Below are positions 11,363 through 20,842 of a DNA stretch of 64,000 nucleotides, piece after piece. The stretch is taken from positions 558,001 to 622,000 of the forward strand of contig WOFQ01000015.1 in assembly GCA_012184525.1 (NCBI GenBank), given 5' to 3'. The DNA comes from Xenoacremonium recifei. Its lineage: Eukaryota > Ascomycota > Sordariomycetes > Hypocreales > Nectriaceae. The notes under the pieces are model-generated. The model was not told where the DNA came from. It did not search any database and saw only the letters and a list, made by a program, of their open reading frames with translations. A program made the position numbers and the translations under genes. Within the stretch, counting starts at the first letter, position 1, and every line of letters starts with the position of its first letter.

Positions 11363-12579
11363 CGCCCGCGGCACTCAGGCTGGCTCCGTCCAGCAGATTA
11401 CCAGCTCTCAAAGAAATACCCACACTCTCAACACAACGCCTATTCGAGGCTCTGGAAGGACTTTCGGCAATCTATTGCCCGCTCTCAGCTTCGATTGCAC
11501 TCAAGTTAAGCCCGAGCGGTAAACGAACATTCCCCAACCCTTCGAACGGGGTTGTCGATTCTGGCTACGCCTCGGGAACAGAAGAAGACGTCGCCGAGGA
11601 CCATGTTCTAAAAGGGAGCCTTGCCCTGCTCCGTACGGACTCATTCGAGCGACAATTTGCGGAAAGATGGCTCACTCGCTTTCTTGCCCAGGCTGAAACC
11701 TTGCCATGCCTAGACTCAGAGGAACTTCTCGATCGAGCTCTCCAGCTAGCGTCTTGTGTCCTTGAATCTTTCGTTGCTCCTACCGACGACTGGGTTGAAG
11801 ATGAAAGTCCACATGACTTCGGCCGTGAATTTTCTTTCCAGTTGGCGACTGACAGTCATACCCGGCAACCTATCAACGTACGACTGAACGATGGCCTCGC
11901 AGGAACCAACCCGGATGACCCTCATGATGTCGGTCTTCAAAGCTGGGGGGCATCCATCGTCTTCTCCAAACTCATCTGCGAGAAGCCTCACGAATTTGGC
12001 ATCACAGCGTTCAACCGTGCGGCGGAAAGTCCCCGTATTATTGAACTGGGCGCTGGCACTGGACTTGTCAGTCTTGTGCTTGGTGCAGCTCTGCCTCACC
12101 TGGGACTTAAAGGCGCAACAGTGATTGCAACCGACTATCATCCAGCCGTATTGGAAAACCTACAGTCGAACATCTCAACTAATTTCGACACCACCGGGCA
12201 GGCACAGATACAGATGTGTGTCCTCGACTGGTCTGCACCCGTTCTGGACCCTCCACTGGATAAGCCTGCAGACATTCTAGTTGCAACAGATGTTGTGTAT
12301 GCCGCAGATCATGCTCTTTGGTTGAGAGACTGTGCGGCCAAGCTATTGAAGCCGAATGGCATTTTCTGGCTGATGATCACAGTGCGCAAGAATGGGAGAT
12401 TTGAGGGCGTCGATCAAACAGTCGAGTCAGTGTTTGCCAACAAAGGGCATCGCATCGATCAACAAAGATTTCTTTCAATCCTGGGAGTTCGGGAGATAGA
12501 AAAGATTAGAGGGACTGGTCGCGGCGACGAAAGCGGTTATAAGTTATTCAAGATAGGATGGGGCAATAATGATCGATAG
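11359..12579 (+). CDS. Family-16 SAM-dependent protein methyltransferase (EFM2/FAM86-like)
   Basis: Intronless 406-residue seven-beta-strand methyltransferase. The SAM-binding motif I is ELGAGTGLVSLVLG near residue 233. The acidic post-I position is VIATDYHPAVLENL. The family-16 lysine-methyltransferase signature (D/E)xx(Y/F) appears as DVVY in ILVATDVVYAADH. A long N-terminal helical region precedes it. Yeast Efm2 and human FAM86 share this layout and methylate elongation factor 2, so this is the most likely role, in the cytosol. Other family-16 substrates are possible. It is transcribed away from the Zn2Cys6 gene and preceded by the 2-codon uORF at 11354. Confidence 0.85.
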   Translation: MTPAALRLAPSSRLPALKEIPTLSTQRLFEALEGLSAIYCPLSASIALKLSPSGKRTFPNPSNGVVDSGYASGTEEDVAEDHVLKGSLALLRTDSFERQFAERWLTRFLAQAETLPCLDSEELLDRALQLASCVLESFVAPTDDWVEDESPHDFGREFSFQLATDSHTRQPINVRLNDGLAGTNPDDPHDVGLQSWGASIVFSKLICEKPHEFGITAFNRAAESPRIIELGAGTGLVSLVLGAALPHLGLKGATVIATDYHPAVLENLQSNISTNFDTTGQAQIQMCVLDWSAPVLDPPLDKPADILVATDVVYAADHALWLRDCAAKLLKPNGIFWLMITVRKNGRFEGVDQTVESVFANKGHRIDQQRFLSILGVREIEKIRGTGRGDESGYKLFKIGWGNNDR

Positions 12580-12943
12580 AGAATTAGACTCACAGCATAG
12601 CTTACTGTTAATACTATAGACACTTCCGGCATCATGTCTACTATCCGCTCCCTTGGATTAATAAGTGCTCTCCGTTGGGATATAAGGTAACGCTGGCTCT
12701 TAATGCCAATGCAACCCTCTGTGCTTTGCTAGTGCCTCATTCGTCGCGAGGTCGCATGCCGCTGCAAGTTGTGTCATAGTTACGTCGTGAGGGGTTGAGA
12801 GTATCACGAGACTGCCATGAAGATCAATCGTGGCTGCATTCCGTAGTGTTCTTATAACAGCAACCCCGCATCCCATCACCACAACCTATTTGCACATGCA
12901 TCGTCACTATTAAGACAGCGATAGCAACAAAACATTATCCAAT
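12580..12943. other. Spacer downstream of the methyltransferase
   Basis: 364 bp with no supported gene. The last 60 bp (CA-rich, no upstream ATG except one at 12896) could be the leader of the small ORF that follows. Confidence 0.4.
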
Positions 12944-13087
12944 ATGCCTACCGTTGCGGAAAAGGCCAAGGCGAAGCTTGATGCCGTGCTGAACGACCCT
13001 GAAAGGAACAATAGCTCCCGTACATCTGCCCCCCGAAGAAGTGGCCGTCGAAAAGAAACTGACAACGTGACAAGATCGGAACAATAG
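12944..13087 (+). CDS. Possible small basic protein (47 residues)
   Basis: Starts MPTVAEKAKAKLDAVLND and ends VTRSEQ. The sequence is lysine/alanine-rich at first, then arginine/serine-rich (APRRSGRRKE), a plausible small helical basic protein. It follows an A/C-rich leader like those of fungal mRNAs. No family is recognised. A GTGACA donor near residue 42 could lead to further exons that I cannot define. The short length makes chance plausible. Confidence 0.3.
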   Translation: MPTVAEKAKAKLDAVLNDPERNNSSRTSAPRRSGRRKETDNVTRSEQ

Positions 13088-13316
13088 GGTTATGACGACA
13101 CGATATCCTACCGCCGGCTGTGAAGTAACCAACTCTGTCACACGTCGACCAAGCCAGTCCAGCCAAGGCTCGGATGGTGGTCGAATGAGAAACATGGTAA
13201 AACGAGTCTTGTCGCTTCCGGCCTACTAAAGGAAAATGCTGTGGCACAGTGAAGTACGAGGGACATTTCAGGTAGCATAAATTGAAATATTGAATTTTAA
13301 TATGTACCGCAAGGGC

Positions 13317-14153
13317 TCATGCGTCCGCGGCGAGATCAGCAGCAATTCTGGCGACGGTTGCAGGGCCGGTGGTGATGCTCTCGTAACCACCTGAAGCAAA
13401 ATAGGCCCAACCGAGTCCGCGATTCGACATAACTTTAAGATATTTCTTCAATAGCGCTGCGTTTGCCGTGCTGCCGTCCTTTGCCTTGCCGACGAAATTG
13501 TGCACGATCACAGCGGCCCGAGAGATGTAGCCCTTGGGGATATTGTTCACCAGCGTGGCAGGGCTCTGGTATGGAGGCGCGTCGGCCTTGTTGAGATAGC
13601 TTTCGAAGGCCACCACGACGTCGCAAATACCATAGTATTTTGCCGAGGCTTTGGCTCCAAAGTTGCAGATTGTAGTGATCGGCTTTGTGAACTTGTTGCG
13701 GGCGAATGTGATGGCCTCCTTCAGATAATCATAGTCTGCAGATGCCTCGTCAAAGAAGATGCCGTGGATCGAAAGATTTGCGTCCGCGTAATTGCCCCAT
13801 TTGCTCCATGTAGTGATGTTGGCTTTGAGGTCTTTCATAGGCGATGCAGCGTAATCTGTGCGCACATAGCCGATCGTCTTGACGTTCTTGTAGCTGTTCA
13901 GGCGGGAGACGCCAGCGATGTAGTTAACATCGTTGTTACCAGGCTTCCCTGTTGAGCCGGGTCCGTTTCCAGGGTTGACAACCACGAGCCACGACACGTC
14001 GGAGTGGGCGGCAATTGCATTGAACGCAGGTTTCCAGTTCGCTGCGCCGTCGTTGTAGACTGCTGAGGGATAAACGTAGAGTGGCAACAAGACACCAGTT
14101 GCCGAGGCGGAAGCGACCAAGGTCGTCAATAATAGTATTGTCCACGAGAGCAT
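13317..14153 (-). CDS. Secreted spherulin-4 / GH135-like glycoside hydrolase
   Basis: Intronless 278-residue protein with a clear signal peptide (MLSWTILLLTTLVASASA). It matches the spherulation-specific family 4 fold: LYVYPS near the start, VVNPGNGPG near residue 60, and GYVRTDYA near 95. Aspergillus Sph3 (GH135), an endo-alpha-1,4-N-acetylgalactosaminidase needed for galactosaminogalactan, belongs to this family. The acidic residues used there appear conserved here: the DE pair in GIFFDEAS (135-136) and the glutamate in VVAFESY (184). It is probably secreted or wall-associated and acts on an exopolysaccharide. The partner glycosyltransferases of that pathway are not in this window. A diverged relic of its 5' end lies 0.4 kb upstream. 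Confidence 0.88.
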   Translation of the reverse strand: MLSWTILLLTTLVASASATGVLLPLYVYPSAVYNDGAANWKPAFNAIAAHSDVSWLVVVNPGNGPGSTGKPGNNDVNYIAGVSRLNSYKNVKTIGYVRTDYAASPMKDLKANITTWSKWGNYADANLSIHGIFFDEASADYDYLKEAITFARNKFTKPITTICNFGAKASAKYYGICDVVVAFESYLNKADAPPYQSPATLVNNIPKGYISRAAVIVHNFVGKAKDGSTANAALLKKYLKVMSNRGLGWAYFASGGYESITTGPATVARIAADLAADA

Positions 14154-14458
14154 GGTGAAATCCGGTTGGCGACAGAGTTAGACAGGCAAGCGATGCATTC
14201 AGCTTGGGGGATCGGAAGCTTTTAAATTGGTGAGGCTGGCTTCTGTAGCGCGAACTCAGCCCCAGCTAACGCCCTGTTCCAAGGAGTCTCAGCGCTCAGA
14301 GCGCGCGAAGGATTCACCGTAAGATCCCGAATAACCGTTTCCGCTCAGGTCATTTCCAGGTGTGCCAGGCGCAAGAGTCTAGAACATGCCACTGTCAAAA
14401 AGCCCAGGCCAGATCAGTTCTAGCCGAAACATACCAAAGCCACTATTTGCTGACAGGT

Positions 14459-14498
14459 GGCTCGTCAAACGACACCCTTAATCAATCCTCTACGCTTC
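14459..14498 (+). repeat. Short dispersed repeat, copy 1
   Basis: About 40 bp with the core cccttaatcaatcctctacg, shared with 16961-16999. It begins next to the spherulin relic, as if an element had landed in that copy. Confidence 0.55.
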
Positions 14499-14523
14499 TA
14501 TGTATGTTTGAAGCGCCGGACAT

Positions 14524-14581
14524 CGGTCGCCGAGATAGAAGCGAACAACGTCGTCAACAATGCTGTTACCCACGAGAGCAT
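14524..14581 (-). pseudogene. Relic of a second spherulin-4 gene (signal-peptide part only)
   Basis: The 60 bases at 14530-14589 align without gaps to 14101-14160, with 14 mismatches, about 77% identity. On the minus strand the relic begins at ATG 14581 and reads MLSWVTALLTTLFASISAT, against MLSWTILLLTTLVASASAT in the intact gene. Similarity stops right after the signal peptide, and the frame then meets a TAG within about ten codons. The dispersed repeat at 14459-14498 lies just past that break. This is an old tandem duplicate that lost its catalytic part. It is not a functional gene. Confidence 0.75.
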
Positions 14582-14671
14582 AATGATAAAAAAAGACTGG
14601 CTAGCCACACAACCAGGGAGATAATGAATTGGATCCCCAGGCTCACGAGAGTATAAGTTGAGCCAGTCAGG

Positions 14672-15240
14672 TCAGTCGCGGCGATGAAGTCCGTAGGAGC
14701 ACTCTGTTGTCGAGGAAATTGCGAGAACAGAAAAGTGCCAAAGTCCCATTCTCCTTCCAGGAATACTGCTTAACCACATACGAAAATTTCTGTCAGACAG
14801 CCAAGCAAGCCATAATATACAGCTGCTGACACAGGAGGGAGAAAGTAGGATCGCAACTTGCAGGTCAAGTCCATGCGCAACGCCGGGTGTCTCCCAACGG
14901 ATGAACGTGAAACACATCACGCTGAAATTTATGAAATGGAAGGCGGCCAACAGGTTTACAAGCCAGCGCAACGCACTACCGGGGTTTCTAGAGAGTTATA
15001 GAAAGGATATGAACGGGATCATCAAGATAAATGCGATATCCCCGATGCGTGCATCTGTTAAAGATGGCCCTTACCTTTGAGCGAAGGGTGCAATAGATAT
15101 AACTGTTGCATGCACTAAAAGCGGAAGCAAGCACCGTTGCATTCACGATATCCGGGAGCACTTTAATACTAAGCCGATTCATGGTTACCACATACGGACG
15201 TGCGGCCGCGCCAGGTCTACTGTTGAAAAAGGCGGAGGTT
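14672..15240 (-). pseudogene. Amino-acid permease pseudogene (C-terminal third)
   Basis: On the minus strand the first piece reads ARPYVVTMNRLSIKVLPDIVNATVL then SAFSACNSYIYCTLRSK. This is the conserved permease segment around helix 8 of fungal GAP1/DIP5-type transporters. The next block, WLVNLLAAFHFINFSVMCFTFIRW, matches a later helix. About 25-30 residues between them are missing. A frameshift near 14840 is needed to reach YGLLGCLTEIFVCG, an in-frame TAA (14770-14772), then AVFLEGEWDFGTFLF. The N-terminal two thirds are absent. The stop could have arisen from CAA by C-to-T change, as in RIP. Clearly non-functional. Confidence 0.8.
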
Positions 15241-15698
15241 AGTTCCTGGTCGTTTTAAGGAACTAGAATTCCAACGCATAGACTGCCAAGTGAAAAGAAT
15301 ACTGAAAGTCGGTAGAACACTGAATGAAATGGCTTAGGGAGAGGCTGCGAGAATCAAGAAAGAAATTTAATAAACCACATCTACATGAACCATTTATTAA
15401 CGATTTACATACGTAACTAGTCGCGGATATCATGACGTGGCTTGTTCACATATGTGCAGAAAGCAACCAACTCCAAAGTAAAAAGTACATGGGCGGGGCT
15501 TATTGCATGAATCGTGAGAGCTTATCTGGTGTACGAGTCTGGCGGTCAAACGGTGTTGGTCACGTCAACCGGCTGCCAGGTCTCCTTTCAAACATGTATT
15601 TGCTGATCCCCGATCCCTCAGATGCCTTAATATAACCGAGGTGATCTATTACAAGACCAGCCAGAGCTCTATCAAGATCATTCATCTTCAAGTCGACC

Positions 15699-16019
15699 AT
15701 GGCGTCTACTGCATTAATCACCAGTGTTAGCAGCCATGCATCTTGGCTGCTAGCACTATCCCCCATGCTCGTCATTGCAGCCATCATTTTTTATCGTCTG
15801 AGCCCGTTGCACCCTTCGTCTCACGTCCCAGGCCCTCTGTTTGCTCGCATATTCATTTCTAATCTCGTGTATCATTCTTACAAGGGCAATGAGGCAACCT
15901 ACATCCATAACCTACATGAGCGCCACGGGCCTACCGTCCGTATCGCACCCAACGCCGTCGATTTTACGGATGCCTCGGTCATTCGTCCCATCTACGTCCA
16001 GAAGGGTGAAGCAACTTAG
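15699..16019 (+). pseudogene. Truncated cytochrome P450 (N-terminal fragment)
   Basis: 106 residues that look like the start of a microsomal P450: a membrane anchor (LLALSPMLVIAAIIFY), the proline hinge SHVPGPLFARI, and the block NLHERHGPTVRIAPNAVDF followed by IRPIYVQKGE. Normal P450s are about 500 residues. Here the frame ends at TAG 16017-16019, and no I-helix, ExxR or heme-cysteine motif follows in any frame over the next 1.1 kb. No splice model rescues it. It is a remnant within the decayed 14-17 kb patch. Confidence 0.75.
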
Positions 16020-16805
16020 GAGGGTATGCCATGTACTGAAATCTATTCAGCGTCTGCGTTAGCAGTGGGAGCTTTCCGCACATTCTGAAGAGGAACTCTC
16101 GGCGAAATCAGTTTAACTGCTAAGCATGTAACATGGCTATCGCAATATCTAGCAGGGTATAGCAAAGTCGCATCAAGAGTATACCCTACGACATCAATAG
16201 CAATTCAAGCGGCTCAGCACCAATTTGTATTCTTTATAGCGTAACATGCAAAGGTTACGTCCAAGGTGAGCTCTCGCTGATGAGGACAATCACAGCTTCT
16301 TGTAGGTCCTGTGCAGGCGAGAAAATTTACCACGGCTTCCATCAAGGGGACAATTTACTTCTTCTATCAGACAGCAGAGAGTGCTAGTAATACAGGTCCA
16401 AGCCATAAGTCTCCGTGCCGTAATTTTTTGCGCAGCAAAATACCTTGCCCTTTAGGCTTTATACGTCTAAGAACCACGACATTAGTTACAAGCAGAGGAA
16501 ATGACCAATAGCACATATCGTTTCGATTGGGAATTAACCACCTCTAATTTATAAATGATATGACTGATCTGGTTCAAGTTTCTGTTTCTGGTGATGAAGT
16601 CTCGTGAAGGGTAAGAGAATAGAGTGCGGACGTAGGTCATAGTTTACGGAAGTTACATCATCCACGGGAATCATAGGACGAGTCATATACGCACGTATAG
16701 GTATGCAAATAAGATAACGTACTATCCTGCATGAGTAGGCGTGGATATCAGATTTGTGACATTCATAAGCAGAATAAATCTCCAGCGTTCAAATTCCCTA
16801 TTTGA

Positions 16806-16920
16806 TAAGGGTTATATGCCTAATAAGTCCCCTAAAGCTATGGGCCTTGATCCCCTAAAGGTCAGGGCCCAATCCCCCTAAATGTATAGGCCTAAGTTCC
16901 CTGAAGAGCCAGGACGCTCA
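16806..16920 (+). repeat. Degenerate 23-bp tandem repeat, four to five units
   Basis: Unit starts at 16829, 16852, 16875 and 16898 carry CCCCTAAAG, CCCCTAAAG, CCCCTAAAT and TCCCTGAAG. Each is followed by a purine/GGCC-rich spacer (for example ctatgggccttgat). Spacing is exactly 23 bp. A more diverged unit probably precedes at 16806. Confidence 0.75.
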
Positions 16921-16960
16921 GGGCACCCTGGGGAGCCCTCGGCTGCCCGTTCAGCTGGGG

Positions 16961-16999
16961 GGCTCGACGGGACGCCCTTAATCAATCCTCTACGATTCT
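16961..16999 (+). repeat. Short dispersed repeat, copy 2
   Basis: Matches 14459-14498 over about 39 bp, including the perfect core cccttaatcaatcctctacg. Both copies start with ggctcg. They are 2.5 kb apart and bracket the permease and P450 relics. Confidence 0.55.
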
Positions 17000-17181
17000 C
17001 GATTTGAGGCCCGGCGCCGAATCCTTTTCCGTCAGCTTAATTCGATACAAGAGGCCGAAAGGTTTGGAGAACATTAATTATTTGGTCCAATACTTTTATT
17101 TCGACAACTCAAACGCTTTCCCACTCCTCTGACGCGACAGTTGTCTTTAAGGAATAAAGCATATATCTAGATTGCTACTTT

Positions 17182-18823
17182 CTAAAGAATGTATCTAAAT
17201 CCTGCGGCCACCTGGGCATTTGTAGGCCCGCTCCTCCCGACATCCTCGCCTCGGTCGAGCTTCTTGTTCTGCCGTCCCAAGTAGATCCTGGTAGCGATCG
17301 CAAACAGGATCGCCAATCCCGTCGCTCCAATGTTGACAATGAAAGCCAAAAGATAGCGCGGCGCTGAGCCGTAGAGATAGCTGCCCCAGATGTTTGGAGT
17401 ATTGCAAATTGCGTTGATGAATGCGATCGCACTGGCTCGCTTGGCGCTTGGCTGCGACATTGATCCGGTGATCCAGGACAGGGTCACTACGGCAGACGCG
17501 TAGAACGAGGCTGGGAGCAACATCATGGCGACGTACCGGGCCGCGATGTTGAGCGATGAGACGGCGATGATGTTGGCAGCAAGAGTGATGGAGAGGGCGC
17601 CGACGATGTGCCAGAATCGCTCCTGCATACGGTCGGAGTGGAAGCCATTGATCAGCATGCAAATGACGCAGAGAATGAAGGGCGGCGCCGTCAGAAGGTA
17701 CGTGGTGTTTCGATCGTATCCGAGTCCTCCCACAACACTCGGGAAGAAGTTGGAGACAGTACCGACGATGTATGTCTGAGGAAATGTTAGATTCCTAGGC
17801 TTTTAACGGTGGTAGGGTTTCTTACGCAGTAAAGCAGGCCCATCATAAGGTATGTCTTGGGGTCACGAGCAGCTAGCATGAATCCTTGGTAGGGGCTGAT
17901 CTCATGAGAATTGTCCATTTGTCCCTGGTCCGAAACGAAGTTCCATTCCACCCACTGGCGCTCAAGCGAGGAGAGACCGAGAATCTTGTCGTATGAGTTC
18001 GGGAGAATGAACGAGAAAACGAGGGCCAAGCCGGTGGTAATGACACCTTCAATGAGGAAAAGCTAGAAACACGGTGAGCGCGAGTCTTTTTTGAAAGGAT
18101 CATCCTAGGACTTACCCAACGCCAGCCCTCGAGACCATGCTTGCCGTCAAGATGCAGGATGCCAATAGCGAAAAGACCACCAAAGGCGTTCCCCAGTTGT
18201 GAGCCACTGTACAGAATCGCAGTCCGTAGAGCGAACTGCTTCCGAGTGTAGAAGATGGAGAGAAAGTAGAGAGCACCAGGGAAGAAGATTGCCTCGACCA
18301 TGCCGATGACGAGTCTACAAGCCAGGAGACCACCGAAGCTTTGCACCGCAGCCATGGCAGCTGAAATGACACCCCAAGCAGCCATGCCGACACAGATGTA
18401 AACGCCAGGCCACTTGATGCGCCCGGCAATCATGTTGGAGGGGACCTGCATCAGGACTAAAGTGGCGGGTTAGCTGACCGTTCTAGAAGCATACCGCGGA
18501 GCCTACGTACTGTAACCGCAGAAGAGGATGCTAACTCCGGTCTGATATTGAACGCCCGTCAAATTCAGATCGTCGTCGATGCCAGCGAGCTTGGCGCTAG
18601 CAATATTCTGCCGGTCGAGGTAGTTCAGAATATACATGATGACGAGAATCGGCATGATGACCATATCCATCTTGATCGTTGCCCAACGACCCAGTTTCTG
18701 GAGTTCTTCCGCGCTCAGAGCCGCAAGAGGCTCAGGCATGACGAACGGCGTCATCTCCTGGCCATCTTGCGGCTTGACAGTCTCGAATTGGTTCGCCGTG
18801 GTGTCGAACTTGTCGGGATCCAT
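17182..18823 (-). CDS. MFS transporter, anion:cation symporter (Dal5/Tna1-like)
   Basis: 494-residue plasma-membrane permease. Exons (descending): 18823-18511, 18456-18116, 18062-17826, 17775-17182. It starts MDPDKFDTTANQFETVKPQ. I chose this ATG because the upstream in-frame ATG (18898) would add residues that do not resemble the family. The first membrane segment ends in ILNYLDRQNIASAKL, the family signature after helix 1. The VPSNMIAGRI segment, LVIGMVEAIFFPGALY and LSSLERQWVEWN linker also fit the ACS family, which carries nicotinate, allantoate, organic acids and small peptides. The divergent neighbour is a 2-hydroxyacid dehydrogenase, so a carboxylate substrate is possible. Substrate unproven. 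Confidence 0.9.
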
Positions 18824-19379
18824 GGTGGCAGCGGTATGCAACGGGCTAGTTTGCTGGTCTTGAAGGTGCCAAAAAGTCCGCGTGGCCAGGTGAAGCATCG
18901 GCGATGAGGAAGGAAGAGTTGAACCCCGTCAGAAGCTTTGGCTTTATATTCTCTCGGGCGGTCGGGTTTGCGGGTTGCCCAAGGGGTTCACGCGGGAGCT
19001 GATTCCCCCACACAGCCAGACCCCCAAATCCCAACGTGACGATATTATAGAGGGCCCCCCATGGGGTTTCCCCGCGAATTCTGACTCGTGAATAGTTGCG
19101 ACTCAGTTTTAATGCCTGTTCCCGGACTGGTTGAAGACTTACGTGGGGGACAGACGATGCCGTGGCGAGGCAACCCCGCTCAGTATCCCCCACTGCGTCA
19201 GCCAGGGATCTCGAGTAATGCGGGGTCACGCCCCCATTCGTGCGCGAGTCAAAAGGGCTGTTGAGATGACCCCCACAGATGCCACCACCTTGTTGCGAGT
19301 TCCATAATCATACAAGAAGCCTACAGCGCCTTGACGCGGCTCTTGGCCTGCCCATTGAACCGACTCGAGTTTTTCCACG
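18824..19379. promoter_or_regulatory. Divergent promoter, MFS permease / flavocytochrome
   Basis: 556 bp shared by two divergent genes. A minus-strand TATAAAGC at 18941-18948 lies about 118 bp upstream of the permease ATG. The middle is rich in G/C runs (ccccc, gggg), with no clear inverted repeat. Confidence 0.5.
18941..18948 (-). promoter_or_regulatory. TATA-like element of the MFS permease
   Basis: TATAAAGC on the minus strand, 118 bp upstream of ATG 18823. A reasonable core-promoter match, not proven. Confidence 0.4.
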
Positions 19380-20842
19380 ATGGGGGGTATTGACGGCGCT
19401 ACTCTAGCCCAACACAACAGCAGGGAGTCCTGCTGGGTCGTGATCCATGGCAAGGTCTGGGACGTGACCGGTAAGCCCCTCCGCTTGCGGCCACATACCA
19501 CAGTCTACTGATGTCAGCAGAGTTCCTCGAAGAACATCCCGGAGGTGCTGGAGTCATCCTGAAATGCGCCGGCAAAGATGCTACCAAGTCGTACGATGTG
19601 GTCCATAGCCCGGAGCTCATTGTGGACACACTGCCACCCAACAACTGCCTTGGTCCTGTCGATGCTACCACCCTACCCCAAATGGAGCCTCAGGCAACGC
19701 CGGACCAGCCAAAGGATGAGCCAGAATACCCACCGCTGGTCTCCATCGTCGCTGTAACCGACTTCGAGAAGGTTGCTCACAAATACCTTTCGCCCTCCGG
19801 CTGGGCTTATTACGACTCCGGCGCCGATGACGAGTTGAGCATTGCAGATTGTCGGCGGCTCTTCAACAGGATAACGTTACGACCACGAATTCTACGCCAT
19901 GTCGAGCCTGTGTCTACAGCAACCACTATTCTCGGTCACAACTCCTCTCTTCCTGTATACATCAGCCCGACCGGTCTTGGCAAATACGCACATCCAGACG
20001 CCGAAAACATCATCGCCGCGACGGCAGGCCAGGATGGGATTATCTACTGCATGCCCACCAGCGCATCACATGAAGCCGTATTCAACTCGCGCTCGAAGCC
20101 AGACCAGCCGTTATTCTTCCAACTATATGCCAACCGCGACCGTGCCCTAGCTGAAGCACTCATACGCAAGGTTGAAAGGCTAGGTGCTGGTGCTATCTTC
20201 CTGACGGTGGATTCGCCTGTGTTAGGCAAACGTGAGCGCGATGACCGGCTGCGTGCTGCGGAAGGAGATGATACCATCTCTGCCAACGCTGGCGGGCTCG
20301 CCAAGGTCTCGTCCCGGGGAATGTTAAACCCGTTGCTGTCTTGGGACGATGTCGCCTGGATTCGGAGCATTACGAAACTACCTCTTGTCTTGAAAGGAAT
20401 CCAGACCGTGGAGGATGCAGTACTAGCCTACACTCATGGGGTGCAGGGCATAGTCCTTTCTCATCATGGTGGCCGCTCACAAGATACATCACAAGCACCC
20501 ATTTTGACTCTTCTGGAGATAAGACGCCATGCACCACATCTGTTGATGCCAGAAATTCGGAGCATGTTCCAGGTGTTTATGGACGGTGGTATCCGTCGAG
20601 GAACTGATGTTATAAAAGCCGTTGCCCTCGGTGCCAGCGCAGTAGGCATCGGACGGCCCGTGTTGTACTCGCTGTGTGGTGGATACGGTGAGCAAGGACT
20701 TCACCGTCTCATAAATATTCTCAGATCTGAGATCGAGATGAATATGGCCCTGGCAGGGGCACGCTGTCTCGAAGACCTTGTTCCGGAAATGGTTAATAGC
20801 GAAAGAGCCGAAAATGAAGTATCAAGACGGATAAAACTATGA
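19380..20842 (+). CDS. Flavocytochrome b2-like FMN-dependent 2-hydroxyacid dehydrogenase
   Basis: 470 residues from exons 19380-19470 and 19521-20842. The N-terminal cytochrome b5 domain has axial histidines in EEHPGG (H36) and YDVVHS (H59). The intron lies just before that first motif. The FMN-binding alpha-hydroxyacid dehydrogenase barrel follows: SPTGLGKYAHPD, FQLYANRD, LPLVLKGIQ, then GIVLSHHGGRSQD with the catalytic His and the Arg. FMDGGIRRGTDVIKA and GASAVGIGRP are the phosphate-binding end. Yeast Cyb2 oxidises L-lactate in the intermembrane space. This protein has no N-terminal presequence, so it is probably cytosolic, and the usual SNHGGR reads SHHGGR. Its substrate may be another 2-hydroxy acid. 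Confidence 0.9.

Larger units (their letters stand above)
14154..14671. other. Spacer between spherulin gene and permease relic
   Basis: Contains the spherulin promoter, the dispersed repeat copy and the spherulin relic listed separately. Nothing else is supported. Confidence 0.5.
16020..17181. other. A+T-rich decayed spacer
   Basis: No supported gene. It contains the degenerate 23-bp tandem array at about 16806-16920 and the second copy of the dispersed repeat at 16961. Short frames here lack motifs and are likely noise. Confidence 0.55.

Noticed and set aside
13500..13955. 151-codon frame antisense to the spherulin gene
   Set aside because: Shadow of the real gene, which has a signal peptide and family motifs on the other strand.
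14154..17181. Could the permease and P450 pieces be exons of functional genes?
   Set aside because: In-frame stop, frameshift and missing catalytic or membrane segments cannot be removed by any GT-AG splicing I could find.
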